This document shows positions 10,056 through 18,547 of a stretch of 64,000 nucleotides of DNA, one piece after another. The DNA lies in assembly GCF_003722075.1 (NCBI RefSeq), contig NZ_RDSK01000018.1, positions 1-64,000 of the forward strand. The letters run 5' to 3'. Each line of letters opens with the position of its first letter. Positions within the stretch are counted from its first letter, which is position 1. The position numbers were made by a program, and so were the translations under genes. This DNA is from Methanohalophilus sp. RSK. Its GTDB lineage: Archaea; Halobacteriota; Methanosarcinia; Methanosarcinales; Methanosarcinaceae. Below the pieces are notes generated by a model. The model did not search any database and was not told the origin of the DNA. It saw only the letters and a list, made by a program, of their open reading frames with translations.

Positions 10056-12067
10056 TAGAAGACCTCCATGACGAGCTTAATCAATATTACCAGGAGACTT
10101 ACTCCCGTAATGACAGCCACCGAGTAGTGCTGTATAACTCCTGTCTGTATCTTCCTGAAGGAATCCCCTGCCTCTATTGTCAGGTAACTGATTACGTTGA
10201 CAATACCATCAATAAACCTGTCTATGTGATAACCTGCCATAGCAAGACCCTCATAGACAAACCTGACAGCAAAGAGCCGGGTGAATATCTCATTCTGATA
10301 GTAACGGTTGTAGAGGAGTTTGTAAACAACATTGTCTTTTGAAACAAACCTGCTCATGTCTATTGCTTTCTGGTAGTAGATCACAAAGGTGATCAGCAGA
10401 CCAATGATTGCAACAATAACAGGCATCCACTGGATGAGCAGTGGTTCGTGGCCTGCATGATGGACAAGTTCATAGTTACCCACCTCTGCCAGAGCAGGGA
10501 TATCCATGTTAACAAAATTGTTCACAAAGGTACCGCTTACGAACTTGTTGAGAGGTTCAACAACGATAGCTCCGAAGAACAGGGCAAGTATACCCAGTAT
10601 GGAAAGCGGAACTGTCATTGAGGCAGGAGATTCATGCCCACCGTAATTGGTCCTGGGCTTGCCGGCAAATGTCATGAACAGCAGTCTGAAAATGTAAAGC
10701 GAAGTAAGCAGTGCTGCCACGATTGCAAAGAGATATGGGAACCAGTTTCCTGCATGTTCCCCGAATAGATATGCATTTTCAATTATTGGATCCTTACTGA
10801 AGAAACCAGTACTTCCTATAGAGGTTCCGGGTATACCGAATCCTGCAAGGGCAAGAGATGCGGCTACCATTGTTGCGGCTGTTATAGGCATGACCTTTGC
10901 AACACCACCGAGTTCCCTCATATCATGGGTTCCCACAGCATGGATCACACTGCCGGCACAAAGGAAAAGAAGTGCCTTGAAGAATGCATGGCTGATAAGG
11001 TGGAATATAGATACGCCGACTGCTTCTGCACCGACGACTGCTCCCATACCCAATCCCAGCATCATGTAACCAAGCTGACTGATGGTAGAATAGGCAAGTA
11101 CCCGTTTCAAATCATTCATCACAAGTCCCATTGTTGCGGCAAACAGTGCAGTGAAAGCACCCACATATGCCACTATTATGAGGGATTGTGGTGCAGCGAT
11201 GAACATCGGGAAGGTTCTTGCAACCAGATAGACACCGGCTGTAACCATTGTTGCAGCATGGATAAGAGCCGAAACCGTTGTTGGACCTTCCATTGCATCA
11301 GGCAGCCACACATGTAGCGGGAACTGACCGGATTTACCTACGGCACCTCCGAAGAACAGAAGGGTGATTATCGTAAGATGGCTAACCTCAAATCCCAGGA
11401 TAGTTGCATTCATGGCAGCTATTTCGGGGATGTATGAGAAAATCTCATCGAAGCGGAGCAGGTAGACACCATCGGGAATACTGCCGTTTACCAGTTTGAA
11501 AAGGTCAGCAAACAGGACAATAATACCTGCAAGGAACATGACATCTCCCACCCTGGTGGTGAGGAAAGCTTTCTTTGCCGCTGAAGCAGCGCTGGGTTTC
11601 TGGTACCAGAAACCGATCAGCAGATATGAACACAGACCCACAAGTTCCCAGCTTATGAACAACTGGAGAATATTGTCAGATAAAACCAAACTCAGCATAG
11701 ACGCAGTGAAAAGAGAGGTCTCTGCAAAGTATCTTGATTTGGCCGGGTCATGTGACATGTAGCCTACTGAATAGATGTGAATAAGCAGACTTACAAAGGC
11801 CACCATTGTGAGCATTACCGCTGCAAGCGGATCTATCAGGATACCCAGATTAAAAATTGCAAACCAGTGGTAGGACTGACTAATTACCTGGTCCGGATTC
11901 TGCAGCAAGCCTATGGTGATCATAAGAGAGATCAAAAAGGATGCTGCAATTGCGAATATTGGAATTAATCCCCCGCCATATGGGGTTTTCTTACCTACAA
12001 AGAAGGTAATTGCAAAGGCGAGTGCGGGTAAAAGTGGTATTAAAAACGCTAAATTTTCATAAGCCAT
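10055..12067 (-). CDS. fpoL: F420H2 dehydrogenase membrane subunit FpoL (NuoL-like)
   Basis: The gene encodes 670 residues, the usual length for FpoL/NuoL. The antiporter core holds FPLHVWLPDAMEGPTTVSALIHAAT and KRVLAYSTISQLGYM. A long C-terminal extension ends in a final hydrophobic helix, which matches the lateral helix that braces the membrane arm in complex I. It follows fpoK by 4 bases and overlaps fpoM by one base. Confidence 0.95.
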   Translation of the reverse strand: MAYENLAFLIPLLPALAFAITFFVGKKTPYGGGLIPIFAIAASFLISLMITIGLLQNPDQVISQSYHWFAIFNLGILIDPLAAVMLTMVAFVSLLIHIYSVGYMSHDPAKSRYFAETSLFTASMLSLVLSDNILQLFISWELVGLCSYLLIGFWYQKPSAASAAKKAFLTTRVGDVMFLAGIIVLFADLFKLVNGSIPDGVYLLRFDEIFSYIPEIAAMNATILGFEVSHLTIITLLFFGGAVGKSGQFPLHVWLPDAMEGPTTVSALIHAATMVTAGVYLVARTFPMFIAAPQSLIIVAYVGAFTALFAATMGLVMNDLKRVLAYSTISQLGYMMLGLGMGAVVGAEAVGVSIFHLISHAFFKALLFLCAGSVIHAVGTHDMRELGGVAKVMPITAATMVAASLALAGFGIPGTSIGSTGFFSKDPIIENAYLFGEHAGNWFPYLFAIVAALLTSLYIFRLLFMTFAGKPRTNYGGHESPASMTVPLSILGILALFFGAIVVEPLNKFVSGTFVNNFVNMDIPALAEVGNYELVHHAGHEPLLIQWMPVIVAIIGLLITFVIYYQKAIDMSRFVSKDNVVYKLLYNRYYQNEIFTRLFAVRFVYEGLAMAGYHIDRFIDGIVNVISYLTIEAGDSFRKIQTGVIQHYSVAVITGVSLLVILIKLVMEVF

Positions 12068-12071
12068 ATCA

Positions 12072-12374
12072 TTACCACCTCAACAAGTTAAGCTCGTCAA
12101 GATTGATAGCATCCCGCATCCTGTAAATGGACATCATGATTGCGAAACCTATTGCTGCTTCTGCTGCTGCCAGTGCTATCGAGAAGAGAGCAAATACCTG
12201 GCCGCTCATGTCGTCATTGTAACTGGAAAAAGCTACAAGATTAATGTTTGCAGAGTTTAACATAAGTTCCACACACATCAGGATACGAATACCGTTTTTC
12301 TGTGAAATGAAACCATAGAGACCTATGGAAAAAATTATTGCAGAAAGTGCAAGATACCAATTAAGGGGAATCAT
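12072..12374 (-). CDS. fpoK: F420H2 dehydrogenase membrane subunit FpoK (NuoK-like)
   Basis: The gene encodes a 100-residue, three-helix subunit. The family hallmark glutamates lie in the membrane at [16 protein letters not shown] and in the [10 protein letters not shown] segment; these correspond to the key proton-path carboxylates of NuoK. The start at 12374 overlaps the end of fpoJ2 by 4 bases (ATGA type), so translation is probably coupled. Confidence 0.95.
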   Translation of the reverse strand: MIPLNWYLALSAIIFSIGLYGFISQKNGIRILMCVELMLNSANINLVAFSSYNDDMSGQVFALFSIALAAAEAAIGFAIMMSIYRMRDAINLDELNLLRW

Positions 12375-12730
12375 TGGTCATCCTCTCCTTTTGCCATGTA
12401 AATAGCACCCGCCAGTGAAGACAGCAGTACAATTGAAAGAATTTCGAAGGGTACTACAAAATCAGTGAATATCAGGGTACCTATGGCTTTAATGTTACTC
12501 TGGTCTGCCATGTTCTGGGGCAGCTGATCAACTGTTGACCAGGACGTCCCGTAAAGGGATACTAGAACCACCGCAAGGAACAAACCTACAATTGCCGCCC
12601 TTGCAAATGCCCTTCCAATTACTTCCAGTGAAGGGATTTCCATATGTGCAAGACGGATAAGGAACCTGCGGGGATTGAACTGGTTTACAAAAGAATCCCA
12701 GATATCGGGCTTATCAGTTGCCATCATCAT
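12371..12730 (-). CDS. fpoJ: F420H2 dehydrogenase subunit FpoJ, C-terminal half (separate gene)
   Basis: This gene encodes the second of two polypeptides that together equal one NuoJ. The segment [24 protein letters not shown] is the C-terminal membrane helix pair of NuoJ. Four adjacent start codons (GTG-ATG-ATG-ATG, 12733 to 12724) make the exact start uncertain; all overlap the end of the first half by up to 20 bases. A split fpoJ is also seen in Methanosarcina, so this is an inherited fission and not a recent frameshift. The N-terminal 50 residues are cytoplasmic-looking and charged. Confidence 0.85.
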   Translation of the reverse strand: MMMATDKPDIWDSFVNQFNPRRFLIRLAHMEIPSLEVIGRAFARAAIVGLFLAVVLVSLYGTSWSTVDQLPQNMADQSNIKAIGTLIFTDFVVPFEILSIVLLSSLAGAIYMAKGEDDQ

Positions 12731-12986
12731 CACTTCCCATTGTATTCTTTGTAAGCATCACGGCAAAGAGAATCAGCACACCTATTGCGCCCACATAGAC
12801 CAGGATCTGTACTACACCCAAAAACTGGGCATTCAGCGTGATAAACAGACCTGCCACTGTAAACATCGAAAATACGAGTGCCAGTGCCGCCCTGACGATA
12901 TCCCTGACAAGTACTGCTACCAGGGAAAAGAAAATTACCACGGCTGCTAATATGAAAAAGACCAGAGCTTCTCCTATTCCAATCAT
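12714..12986 (-). CDS. fpoJ: F420H2 dehydrogenase subunit FpoJ, N-terminal half
   Basis: The gene encodes 90 residues with three hydrophobic helices. The motif QFLGVVQILVYVGAIGVLILFAVML is the third helix of NuoJ, containing the pi-bulge region that links the Q-site to the proton channels. The protein ends right after this helix, and the remaining helices are supplied by the downstream, overlapping gene. It overlaps the fpoI stop by 4 bases. Confidence 0.9.
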   Translation of the reverse strand: MIGIGEALVFFILAAVVIFFSLVAVLVRDIVRAALALVFSMFTVAGLFITLNAQFLGVVQILVYVGAIGVLILFAVMLTKNTMGSDDDGN

Positions 12987-13396
12987 TGTTCAGCCTCCGG
13001 TGCGTCAATCGGTTCTTCCCTTGCCAGTTTATCCGGTGTAAAGAGAAGATCCTCATGTTTCCACGTGATTATACCATCTGTATAAATCTTTGAACTCGAG
13101 AGGGCATCCTGTGGACACTGGTCAATACACAGACCACAAAAAAGGCAGTGCCCCACATCTATTTCCGGGAACCACCGGGTCTTGGTACTATCTTTACTTA
13201 CCCTGGCCCTGACGATTTTGATCGCACAGTTGGGACAGGTATTTGCACATATTCCACACCCGATACATTTACTTTTATCAAGTTTTTGCAGCCCTCTGAA
13301 CCTTTCAGGTAACTCCGAGCGTATTTCAGGATACATTCTGGTAACACGGGGCTTTCGGATGTTCTTTAAAGCTCTTGTAATATTTTTCAGAACCAT
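12983..13396 (-). CDS. fpoI: F420H2 dehydrogenase iron-sulfur subunit FpoI (NuoI-like)
   Basis: The gene encodes 137 residues with two classic [4Fe-4S] motifs: C44, C47, C50, C54 and C84, C87, C90, C94. FpoI is the peripheral 8Fe ferredoxin subunit that relays electrons from the F420H2-oxidising module toward the N2-type cluster in FpoB. It lies between fpoH and fpoJ, as in the bacterial nuo order H-I-J, and is separated from fpoH by 4 bases. Confidence 0.95.
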   Translation of the reverse strand: MVLKNITRALKNIRKPRVTRMYPEIRSELPERFRGLQKLDKSKCIGCGICANTCPNCAIKIVRARVSKDSTKTRWFPEIDVGHCLFCGLCIDQCPQDALSSSKIYTDGIITWKHEDLLFTPDKLAREEPIDAPEAEQ

Positions 13397-13400
13397 CTAA

Positions 13401-14429
13401 TCACGCTCCCAGATACAAACCTAATGCAATAGCCCATCCAAGGTTCAACAGGGAGAGGGGCAGGAGTTTCTTCCAGCTAAGATCAACCACCTGGTCGATC
13501 CTGAACCTCGGAACAGCCCAACGCATCATGATAATAAACATCATAACGATCGTTGCCTTGGCTATGAGGAACAGTGTTGGAAGGATTATTCCAAGTACAA
13601 TATTATCAGTTACAAATCCCGGAAGATTCCATCCACCCAGGAATAGCAGTGAGATCAGGAATGAACCGAGAATTAAATGGAAATATTCTGCGAAGAATCC
13701 CAGACCGAACCTCATACCAGTGTATTCAGTAAATACACCAGCCTGCAGTTCTTCTTCGGCTTCATTCTGGTCGAAAGGAAGACGACCCATATCAGCCATC
13801 ATAGCAATGAAGAATACTATGAAACCAATCGGTTGCAGGAATGCATACCATATGGGGCTCTGGGCATGGACGATCTCAACCACATCAAGAGAGCCTGCCA
13901 TCACGGCAACACTTACAATGGTGATTCCCAGAGGAATCTCATAACCGATCATTCTTGCAAAGTTACGGAAAGTACCCATCATTGCATACTTGTTATTCTG
14001 TCCGTATCCAAGTACAAATATACCGATAACGGCGATAGCAGAAACGGCCTCAATGTAGAGAATACTTATGTCCATCTGGGTTGCTGCCAATACATATTCA
14101 ACACCGTTTATGTAAACAGCCCCGAAAGGAATAGCAACAAGCATCAAAAAGACCGACATCATAATTACGATCGGTGCACCTACATACAGGATCTTGTCTA
14201 CTTTGGCAGGAATGATATCTTCTTTTGTAAACAATTTGATTGCATCCGCAACAAGCTGCAGCAGACCCATCGGACCTACCCTGTTGGGACCATATCTTTC
14301 CTGTATATCTCCGGAAAGTTTACGCTCAATCCAGATTGCAGCCATTCCGGCTAAAAAGAGAGCTCCTATCAACGCAAGACCAACGTATGCTCTTACCCAT
14401 GGAAAAATGTTTGCTGGAATATCGAACAT
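13401..14429 (-). CDS. fpoH: F420H2 dehydrogenase membrane subunit FpoH (NuoH-like)
   Basis: The protein is the quinone-site membrane subunit, here serving methanophenazine; it has 342 residues and eight or so helices. Conserved features are ERKLSGDIQERYGPNRVGPMG near the N-terminus and the acidic loop FDQNEAEEELQAG. The start at 14429 is preferred over one 48 bases upstream because an AGGTG ribosome-binding sequence that overlaps the fpoD stop lies at the right distance, and because the upstream start would overlap fpoD. Confidence 0.95.
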   Translation of the reverse strand: MFDIPANIFPWVRAYVGLALIGALFLAGMAAIWIERKLSGDIQERYGPNRVGPMGLLQLVADAIKLFTKEDIIPAKVDKILYVGAPIVIMMSVFLMLVAIPFGAVYINGVEYVLAATQMDISILYIEAVSAIAVIGIFVLGYGQNNKYAMMGTFRNFARMIGYEIPLGITIVSVAVMAGSLDVVEIVHAQSPIWYAFLQPIGFIVFFIAMMADMGRLPFDQNEAEEELQAGVFTEYTGMRFGLGFFAEYFHLILGSFLISLLFLGGWNLPGFVTDNIVLGIILPTLFLIAKATIVMMFIIMMRWAVPRFRIDQVVDLSWKKLLPLSLLNLGWAIALGLYLGA

Positions 14430-14433
14430 ATTT

Positions 14434-15558
14434 TCACCTATCCGCCTCACTGGTACATGCGTCCATACTTCCCGCAATCGCTACAACATCTGCAAGCTGG
14501 GTGCCTTTTAGAAGAGGTGGCAGTGCCTGCATTGTAGGGTATACGGGACCTCTGATCTTTACACGATATGGCTTGTCTGAACCGTCGGAAACCATATAGA
14601 ATCCCATTTCTCCTCTTGGATCCTCAACCCTGTAAAATACCTCCCCTTCAGGAACCCTCATGACAGGAGACCTGCGATCATACGGGAGGTTTTCCGGGAA
14701 CAGGGGTCCTGAAGGAATCTGGTCAAGAGCCTGCTCGATAATATACATACTCTCATATATTTCTGCGATACGCACCCAGATACGTGCGTCAATATCTCCT
14801 GCAGTTTCGGTACAAACCTTGAAGTCGAGATCATCATAAACAAGATAAGGATCATCTTTCCTTATATCAAAGGCAACACCCGTTGCACGCAGTGGCGGAC
14901 CGGAAACTCCAAGGTCTCTGGCGATATCAGGAGTGAGGACACCGACTCCTACAGTACGATCCCTGTAGATCATATCGGTTTTCATCAACTCACCCCATTC
15001 TTCAAGGCCCTTTTTGACAATTTCAAATGTTTCCTTGCATTTTGCCTCGAAACCTTCTGGAAGGTCGTCACGTACACCACCAAAACGAAGATATGAGTGC
15101 GTAATCCTTGCACCGGTGGTCATTTCAAGAAGTTCCAGTACTTTTTCCCTTACAGCTATGGGGTACATGAACATTGAAACAAATCCAAGGAAAGAAGCAT
15201 ATTCCGCATATCCAAGCAGATGACTCTGTATCCTGGAAAGTTCTTCAACTATTACTCTGATATACTGTGACCTTTCAGCTGGTTCGATTCCTGCAAGCTT
15301 TTCTACACTGCCCACGAGTGCTTCCTCATTGGTAAGAGCCGCAAGGTAACATGCCCTGTCAACAACAGGAATGCCTTGTAGATAGGTCTTACTTTCCAGT
15401 ATTTTTTCAATGCCCTTATGGATGAAACCAATCTCGACCTCAGAATCCTGCACAGTCTCACCTTTCACTTTGACATTCAGTCTGAAAGGTCCGGGTTGTG
15501 CAACATGCTGAGGACCCAGGTGGATAAGCATCTCATCAGGACCAACATTAGTATCCAT
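14434..15558 (-). CDS. fpoD: F420H2 dehydrogenase 49-kDa-type subunit FpoD (NuoD-like)
   Basis: The gene encodes 374 residues from the ATG at 15558 (a GTG three codons upstream is the alternative). It belongs to the [NiFe]-hydrogenase large-subunit/NuoD family: LGPQHVAQPGPFRL near the start carries the histidine at the quinone-binding tip, and RGEMGFYMVSDGS and the C-terminal CTSEADR are family blocks. The hydrogenase nickel-ligand CxxC motifs are absent, as expected. With FpoB it forms the methanophenazine-reduction site. Confidence 0.95.
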   Translation of the reverse strand: MDTNVGPDEMLIHLGPQHVAQPGPFRLNVKVKGETVQDSEVEIGFIHKGIEKILESKTYLQGIPVVDRACYLAALTNEEALVGSVEKLAGIEPAERSQYIRVIVEELSRIQSHLLGYAEYASFLGFVSMFMYPIAVREKVLELLEMTTGARITHSYLRFGGVRDDLPEGFEAKCKETFEIVKKGLEEWGELMKTDMIYRDRTVGVGVLTPDIARDLGVSGPPLRATGVAFDIRKDDPYLVYDDLDFKVCTETAGDIDARIWVRIAEIYESMYIIEQALDQIPSGPLFPENLPYDRRSPVMRVPEGEVFYRVEDPRGEMGFYMVSDGSDKPYRVKIRGPVYPTMQALPPLLKGTQLADVVAIAGSMDACTSEADR

Positions 15559-15567
15559 ATTTATCAC

Positions 15568-16044
15568 TCACACCAGGTTTTTAGCAGTATTTTGGGGGAA
15601 TCCTTCGTAATCCTTACGTAGAGGCCAGTCTCCCAGCAATTCGTCCGGAAGGACAAGGTTTCTCAGGTCCGGATGATTCATATACTGTACACCGAATAAC
15701 TCATAGGTTTCCCTTTCATACCAATTAGCATTCCAGTAAACCGGTACAACAGATTCGATCTGCGGCTTATCCCTGGGAAGTTTGGCTTTCAATGTCAGTA
15801 CTACCGGATGATCATAGGAACCTATATGATATACAATATCAACTTCGTTTTTCTGAATCAAATCTACCGCTGTTTCAGAACTAAGGTGTCCAAATTGAAG
15901 TTCATCTTTTAAATACTGGCATATTTCCACAATATTATCAGCAGCAGCATATGCAGAAATGCGTCTTTCAGACTCGGTGTTTGTATCAGAGATTGCTTCC
16001 GGGAACTTACTATTCAGTGAATCAATTATCTTTTCAGCATCCAT
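15568..16044 (-). CDS. fpoC: F420H2 dehydrogenase 30-kDa-type subunit FpoC (NuoC-like)
   Basis: The gene encodes 158 residues. The start at 16044 follows an AGGTGAT ribosome-binding site and lies 4 bases after the fpoB stop; starts further upstream would overlap fpoB. NWYERETYELFGVQY and the C-terminal RNLVLPDELLGDWPLRKDY are the classic NuoC signature blocks. It is a peripheral structural subunit that binds FpoD. Confidence 0.95.
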   Translation of the reverse strand: MDAEKIIDSLNSKFPEAISDTNTESERRISAYAAADNIVEICQYLKDELQFGHLSSETAVDLIQKNEVDIVYHIGSYDHPVVLTLKAKLPRDKPQIESVVPVYWNANWYERETYELFGVQYMNHPDLRNLVLPDELLGDWPLRKDYEGFPQNTAKNLV

Positions 16045-16048
16045 GATA

Positions 16049-16624
16049 TCACCTGTCATATCCTGACCCCTTATCTTCCTTGGCTTCAATCTTTTTCTGG
16101 ACTTCAAGGAAGCCCTGAATTAATGCTTCAGGCCTGGGAGGACAGCCGGGGATGAAAACATCAACCGGGAATATCTCATCTATGTTCTGTACGGTACTGT
16201 AGGACTCGTAAAAAGGACCGCCACTTATAGAACAGTCACCCATGCAGATTATCCATTTAGGAGAAGGCATCTGATCATATAATTTCTTGAGAGCGGGCAG
16301 GTATTTCTTTGTAACATACCCACTGATTATCATAACATCTGCCTGTCGGGGGGAGTTCCTGGGAATGATACCAAAACGATCGGTATCCATAGGAGACATA
16401 CCTGTTACAATAATCTCTACACCACAGCATCCCATTGCTTGGGCCATAAACCATAGAGAGTTCTTACGTCCCCAATTTATGAAGTCCTGAGCCTTGGTCT
16501 TCTGAAGGAATTTATTTATTTCCTGAGAAGTGGTAGTTACCACACCGGGAATATTTTCTTCCTCTTCCGCCTGTTCTTTAGCAACGGGCTGTTCATAGGA
16601 TTTTTCTTTTAATTCTTCATCCAT
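16049..16624 (-). CDS. fpoB: F420H2 dehydrogenase N2-cluster subunit FpoB (NuoB-like)
   Basis: The gene encodes 191 residues. The predicted ligands of the terminal [4Fe-4S] cluster are the tandem pair C66-C67 plus C131 and C161 (in CMGDC and PGCPPRP). A charged, glutamate-rich extension of about 25 residues precedes the conserved domain. FpoB passes electrons to methanophenazine at the FpoB/FpoD interface. It overlaps fpoA by 16 bases. Confidence 0.95.
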   Translation of the reverse strand: MDEELKEKSYEQPVAKEQAEEEENIPGVVTTTSQEINKFLQKTKAQDFINWGRKNSLWFMAQAMGCCGVEIIVTGMSPMDTDRFGIIPRNSPRQADVMIISGYVTKKYLPALKKLYDQMPSPKWIICMGDCSISGGPFYESYSTVQNIDEIFPVDVFIPGCPPRPEALIQGFLEVQKKIEAKEDKGSGYDR

Positions 16625-17007
16625 TTAAGGGCCCCCTTCTTCCATAAGAATGCATAACCGAACAGGAGAACAAAAATGAACACAAGCATTTCGACTACCG
16701 CTACCGTCGTATCTACTCCTGTATTACCTCTGTATATCATAGCCCACGGGTAAAGGAAGAGGACTTCGATATCAAACAATACGAATGCGATCGCATAGAG
16801 GTAATACTCCACATTGAACTGAATACGTGCAGGGCCGGTTGGAACCGATCCTGACTCGTAGGTGGAATATTTCTCAGCACCTGTACTTCTCGGACTGAGC
16901 AATTTTACGATCAACATCGTCATTGGAGGCATCAGTAGTGCGACTACAAGAAACACCGCAACCGGGATGTAACTATATACGATATCACTATTGACAATTC
17001 CTGACAT
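16609..17007 (-). CDS. fpoA: F420H2 dehydrogenase membrane subunit FpoA (NuoA-like)
   Basis: This is the first gene of the operon and encodes 132 residues with three membrane helices. YESGSVPTGPARIQFNVEYYLYAIAFVLFDIEVLF is the NuoA fingerprint; its membrane acidic residues lie in FDIEVLFLYPWA. An AGGTGA ribosome-binding sequence sits 7-12 bases upstream of the ATG. No fpoF (the F420H2-oxidising input subunit) is encoded nearby; in Methanosarcina that gene is also unlinked. Confidence 0.95.
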   Translation of the reverse strand: MSGIVNSDIVYSYIPVAVFLVVALLMPPMTMLIVKLLSPRSTGAEKYSTYESGSVPTGPARIQFNVEYYLYAIAFVLFDIEVLFLYPWAMIYRGNTGVDTTVAVVEMLVFIFVLLFGYAFLWKKGALKWMKN

Positions 17008-17252
17008 ATACTCACCTGATTATAAATATCAAATAAATGTGAACCAATTGACTTTATGTAACGTCACTGCATTTGTATAATAAATGGTCCACTGGATTTT
17101 ATTTTGAATCTTCTAATGAATCATCACATAAAAACATATTGGATTTATCACGCTTTATATCAAATTAAAATTTAAAAAAAGGCATTACACAAGACGTAAG
17201 AAAAACAAAATACGAATATGGCAGGACTTGAAAAATAGTTAAAATATATAAA
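17008..17252 (-). promoter_or_regulatory. Promoter region of the fpo operon
   Basis: This 245-base AT-rich stretch lies between fpoA and the next minus-strand gene. On the minus strand several TATA-like boxes (for example TTTATTATAC near 17078 and TTTATAATC near 17022) could start the operon transcript. The half nearest 17253 is T-rich on the minus strand and probably ends the upstream zinc-ribbon transcript. I cannot fix the transcription start. Confidence 0.5.
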
Positions 17253-17759
17253 TTAAAGAATTTTTGGAGCGAAATATTTCTTAATCAGCTCACCACATTC
17301 AGAACAGGAAATAATGATCCAATCCCCGACTTCCTCCTTTGCATACCTTTCAAAGATAGAAGCTCCACAAGCAGGACAGACATAATATTTCTTAAAATAA
17401 TAATGGTAAAATGCCGGGTTGTCTTCCAGCCATTTTACAACAGCCTGCATTCTTTCAAAATATCGCTGCTTTGAAGGGATTTCCACATTTTCAATTGCAT
17501 CCGAAGCTTTTTCTGACATATGTCTTTCATATTTTTTTGAATGAGATGTGATTTTTTTATAATCAGAAATATACTTAGAGGTATTATTTAAATAATTAAA
17601 ATATGTCTCATGAGACTGGGGCTTGGAGCAATTACAAATTGTACGGAGGAAAAATTCCCCCATCACATCTTCCATAACATCAGCACAGGTAGTGCAGATA
17701 TTGTAATTACCATACTGTTTATAATCCTGAACCTCACCACAAATCAAACAGGTTTCCAT
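17253..17759 (-). CDS. Two-zinc-ribbon protein of unknown function
   Basis: The start at 17759 follows a GAGGGGGT ribosome-binding sequence; an upstream start at 17780 would overlap the preceding gene. The 168-residue protein has an N-terminal CxxC...CxxC ribbon (CLICG ... CTTC), a middle basic helical part with a CNCSK motif, and a C-terminal ribbon (CPACG ... CSECG). This looks like a nucleic-acid- or protein-binding adaptor. It lies 13 bases after the DUF22 gene and is probably co-transcribed with it. I do not recognise a named family. Confidence 0.7.
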   Translation of the reverse strand: METCLICGEVQDYKQYGNYNICTTCADVMEDVMGEFFLRTICNCSKPQSHETYFNYLNNTSKYISDYKKITSHSKKYERHMSEKASDAIENVEIPSKQRYFERMQAVVKWLEDNPAFYHYYFKKYYVCPACGASIFERYAKEEVGDWIIISCSECGELIKKYFAPKIL

Positions 17760-17772
17760 CCCAAATACCCCC

Positions 17773-18192
17773 TCAATCAACTTCAGTAGGAGTCATTGCT
17801 TCCCTGGTAAACATTATCGGGAAAACATTCAATACACTAAGAAGGTCGCCTTCCCTGATTTTTCCATTTGTTTGGCCGAAGACATATGCATATCTGACAG
17901 TGCGCTCTTTATCCACAGGACATGCTCCCTCAGTGGAAGCAATCTTGAGAACAGAAGCAACCGCATGATACGTAAAAGCACATGGCATTGCAAGAGTATC
18001 GGGATCAAGGGTGATTTCCCTTACAGGAATCTTTTTGTATTCTCCTGCCCTGATTTCCAGATCGTTATCCGCAATCACCATTTCCCATCTTGCACGAGTT
18101 GCGATAGTAAATTCGTAAGGCGCTGCCTTAACCTTTTTTGAAACAATTTCACCCTTTTTCCGGGATACTACCTGTATTATCTCTGCAGACAT
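17773..18192 (-). CDS. DUF22-family protein
   Basis: The gene encodes 139 residues from the ATG at 18192, which has a GGTGAT ribosome-binding sequence directly upstream. The sequence, with RARWEMVIADNDLEIRAGEYKKIPV and later VFPIMFTREAMTPTEVD, fits the archaeal DUF22 family, found mainly in methanogens and of unknown function. It is soluble, with mostly predicted beta structure. It is divergent from the ferredoxin gene at 18386 and leads a two-gene unit with the zinc-ribbon protein. Confidence 0.75.
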   Translation of the reverse strand: MSAEIIQVVSRKKGEIVSKKVKAAPYEFTIATRARWEMVIADNDLEIRAGEYKKIPVREITLDPDTLAMPCAFTYHAVASVLKIASTEGACPVDKERTVRYAYVFGQTNGKIREGDLLSVLNVFPIMFTREAMTPTEVD

Positions 18193-18385
18193 CCAATCAC
18201 CATTTACGAATATATGAACAAGGAGATATATAATTATCCCATTGATAATTAACAATTGTACATTGCCACCATTACTACCTTTAAAGTAACGAAAACTAAA
18301 TATTAATAAATTGTGTATTCATCCCTATCCTGATTCATATCAGGGTTCAAAACATAGTACACCTATCAGAATAGCGGAGAATCGT

Positions 18386-18547
18386 ATGCGAGTAAATGAA
18401 AAATGTGTTGGTTGCGGACAATGTACCGCTTTCTGCAAACAGGACGCCATTGTAGTTAAAGGAAATGCGTATATTACAGAGAAATGCACCAACTGCGGCG
18501 TTTGTGCATTTTACTGCCCCCTTAAGGCTATCGAGGCTGAAAAATGA
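18386..18547 (+). CDS. Small 2[4Fe-4S] ferredoxin paired with FAD oxidoreductase
   Basis: The gene encodes 53 residues with two CxxCxxCxxxC motifs (CVGCGQCTAFC and CTNCGVCAFYC), a minimal bacterial-type ferredoxin. The ATG at 18386 was chosen because it sits just before the first cluster motif with GGAG upstream; a longer reading from 18311 adds unlikely sequence. Its stop overlaps the start of the oxidoreductase gene by 4 bases, so it is very probably the dedicated electron donor of that enzyme. The same layout recurs with geranylgeranyl reductase at 24243-25645. Confidence 0.85.
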   Translation: MRVNEKCVGCGQCTAFCKQDAIVVKGNAYITEKCTNCGVCAFYCPLKAIEAEK

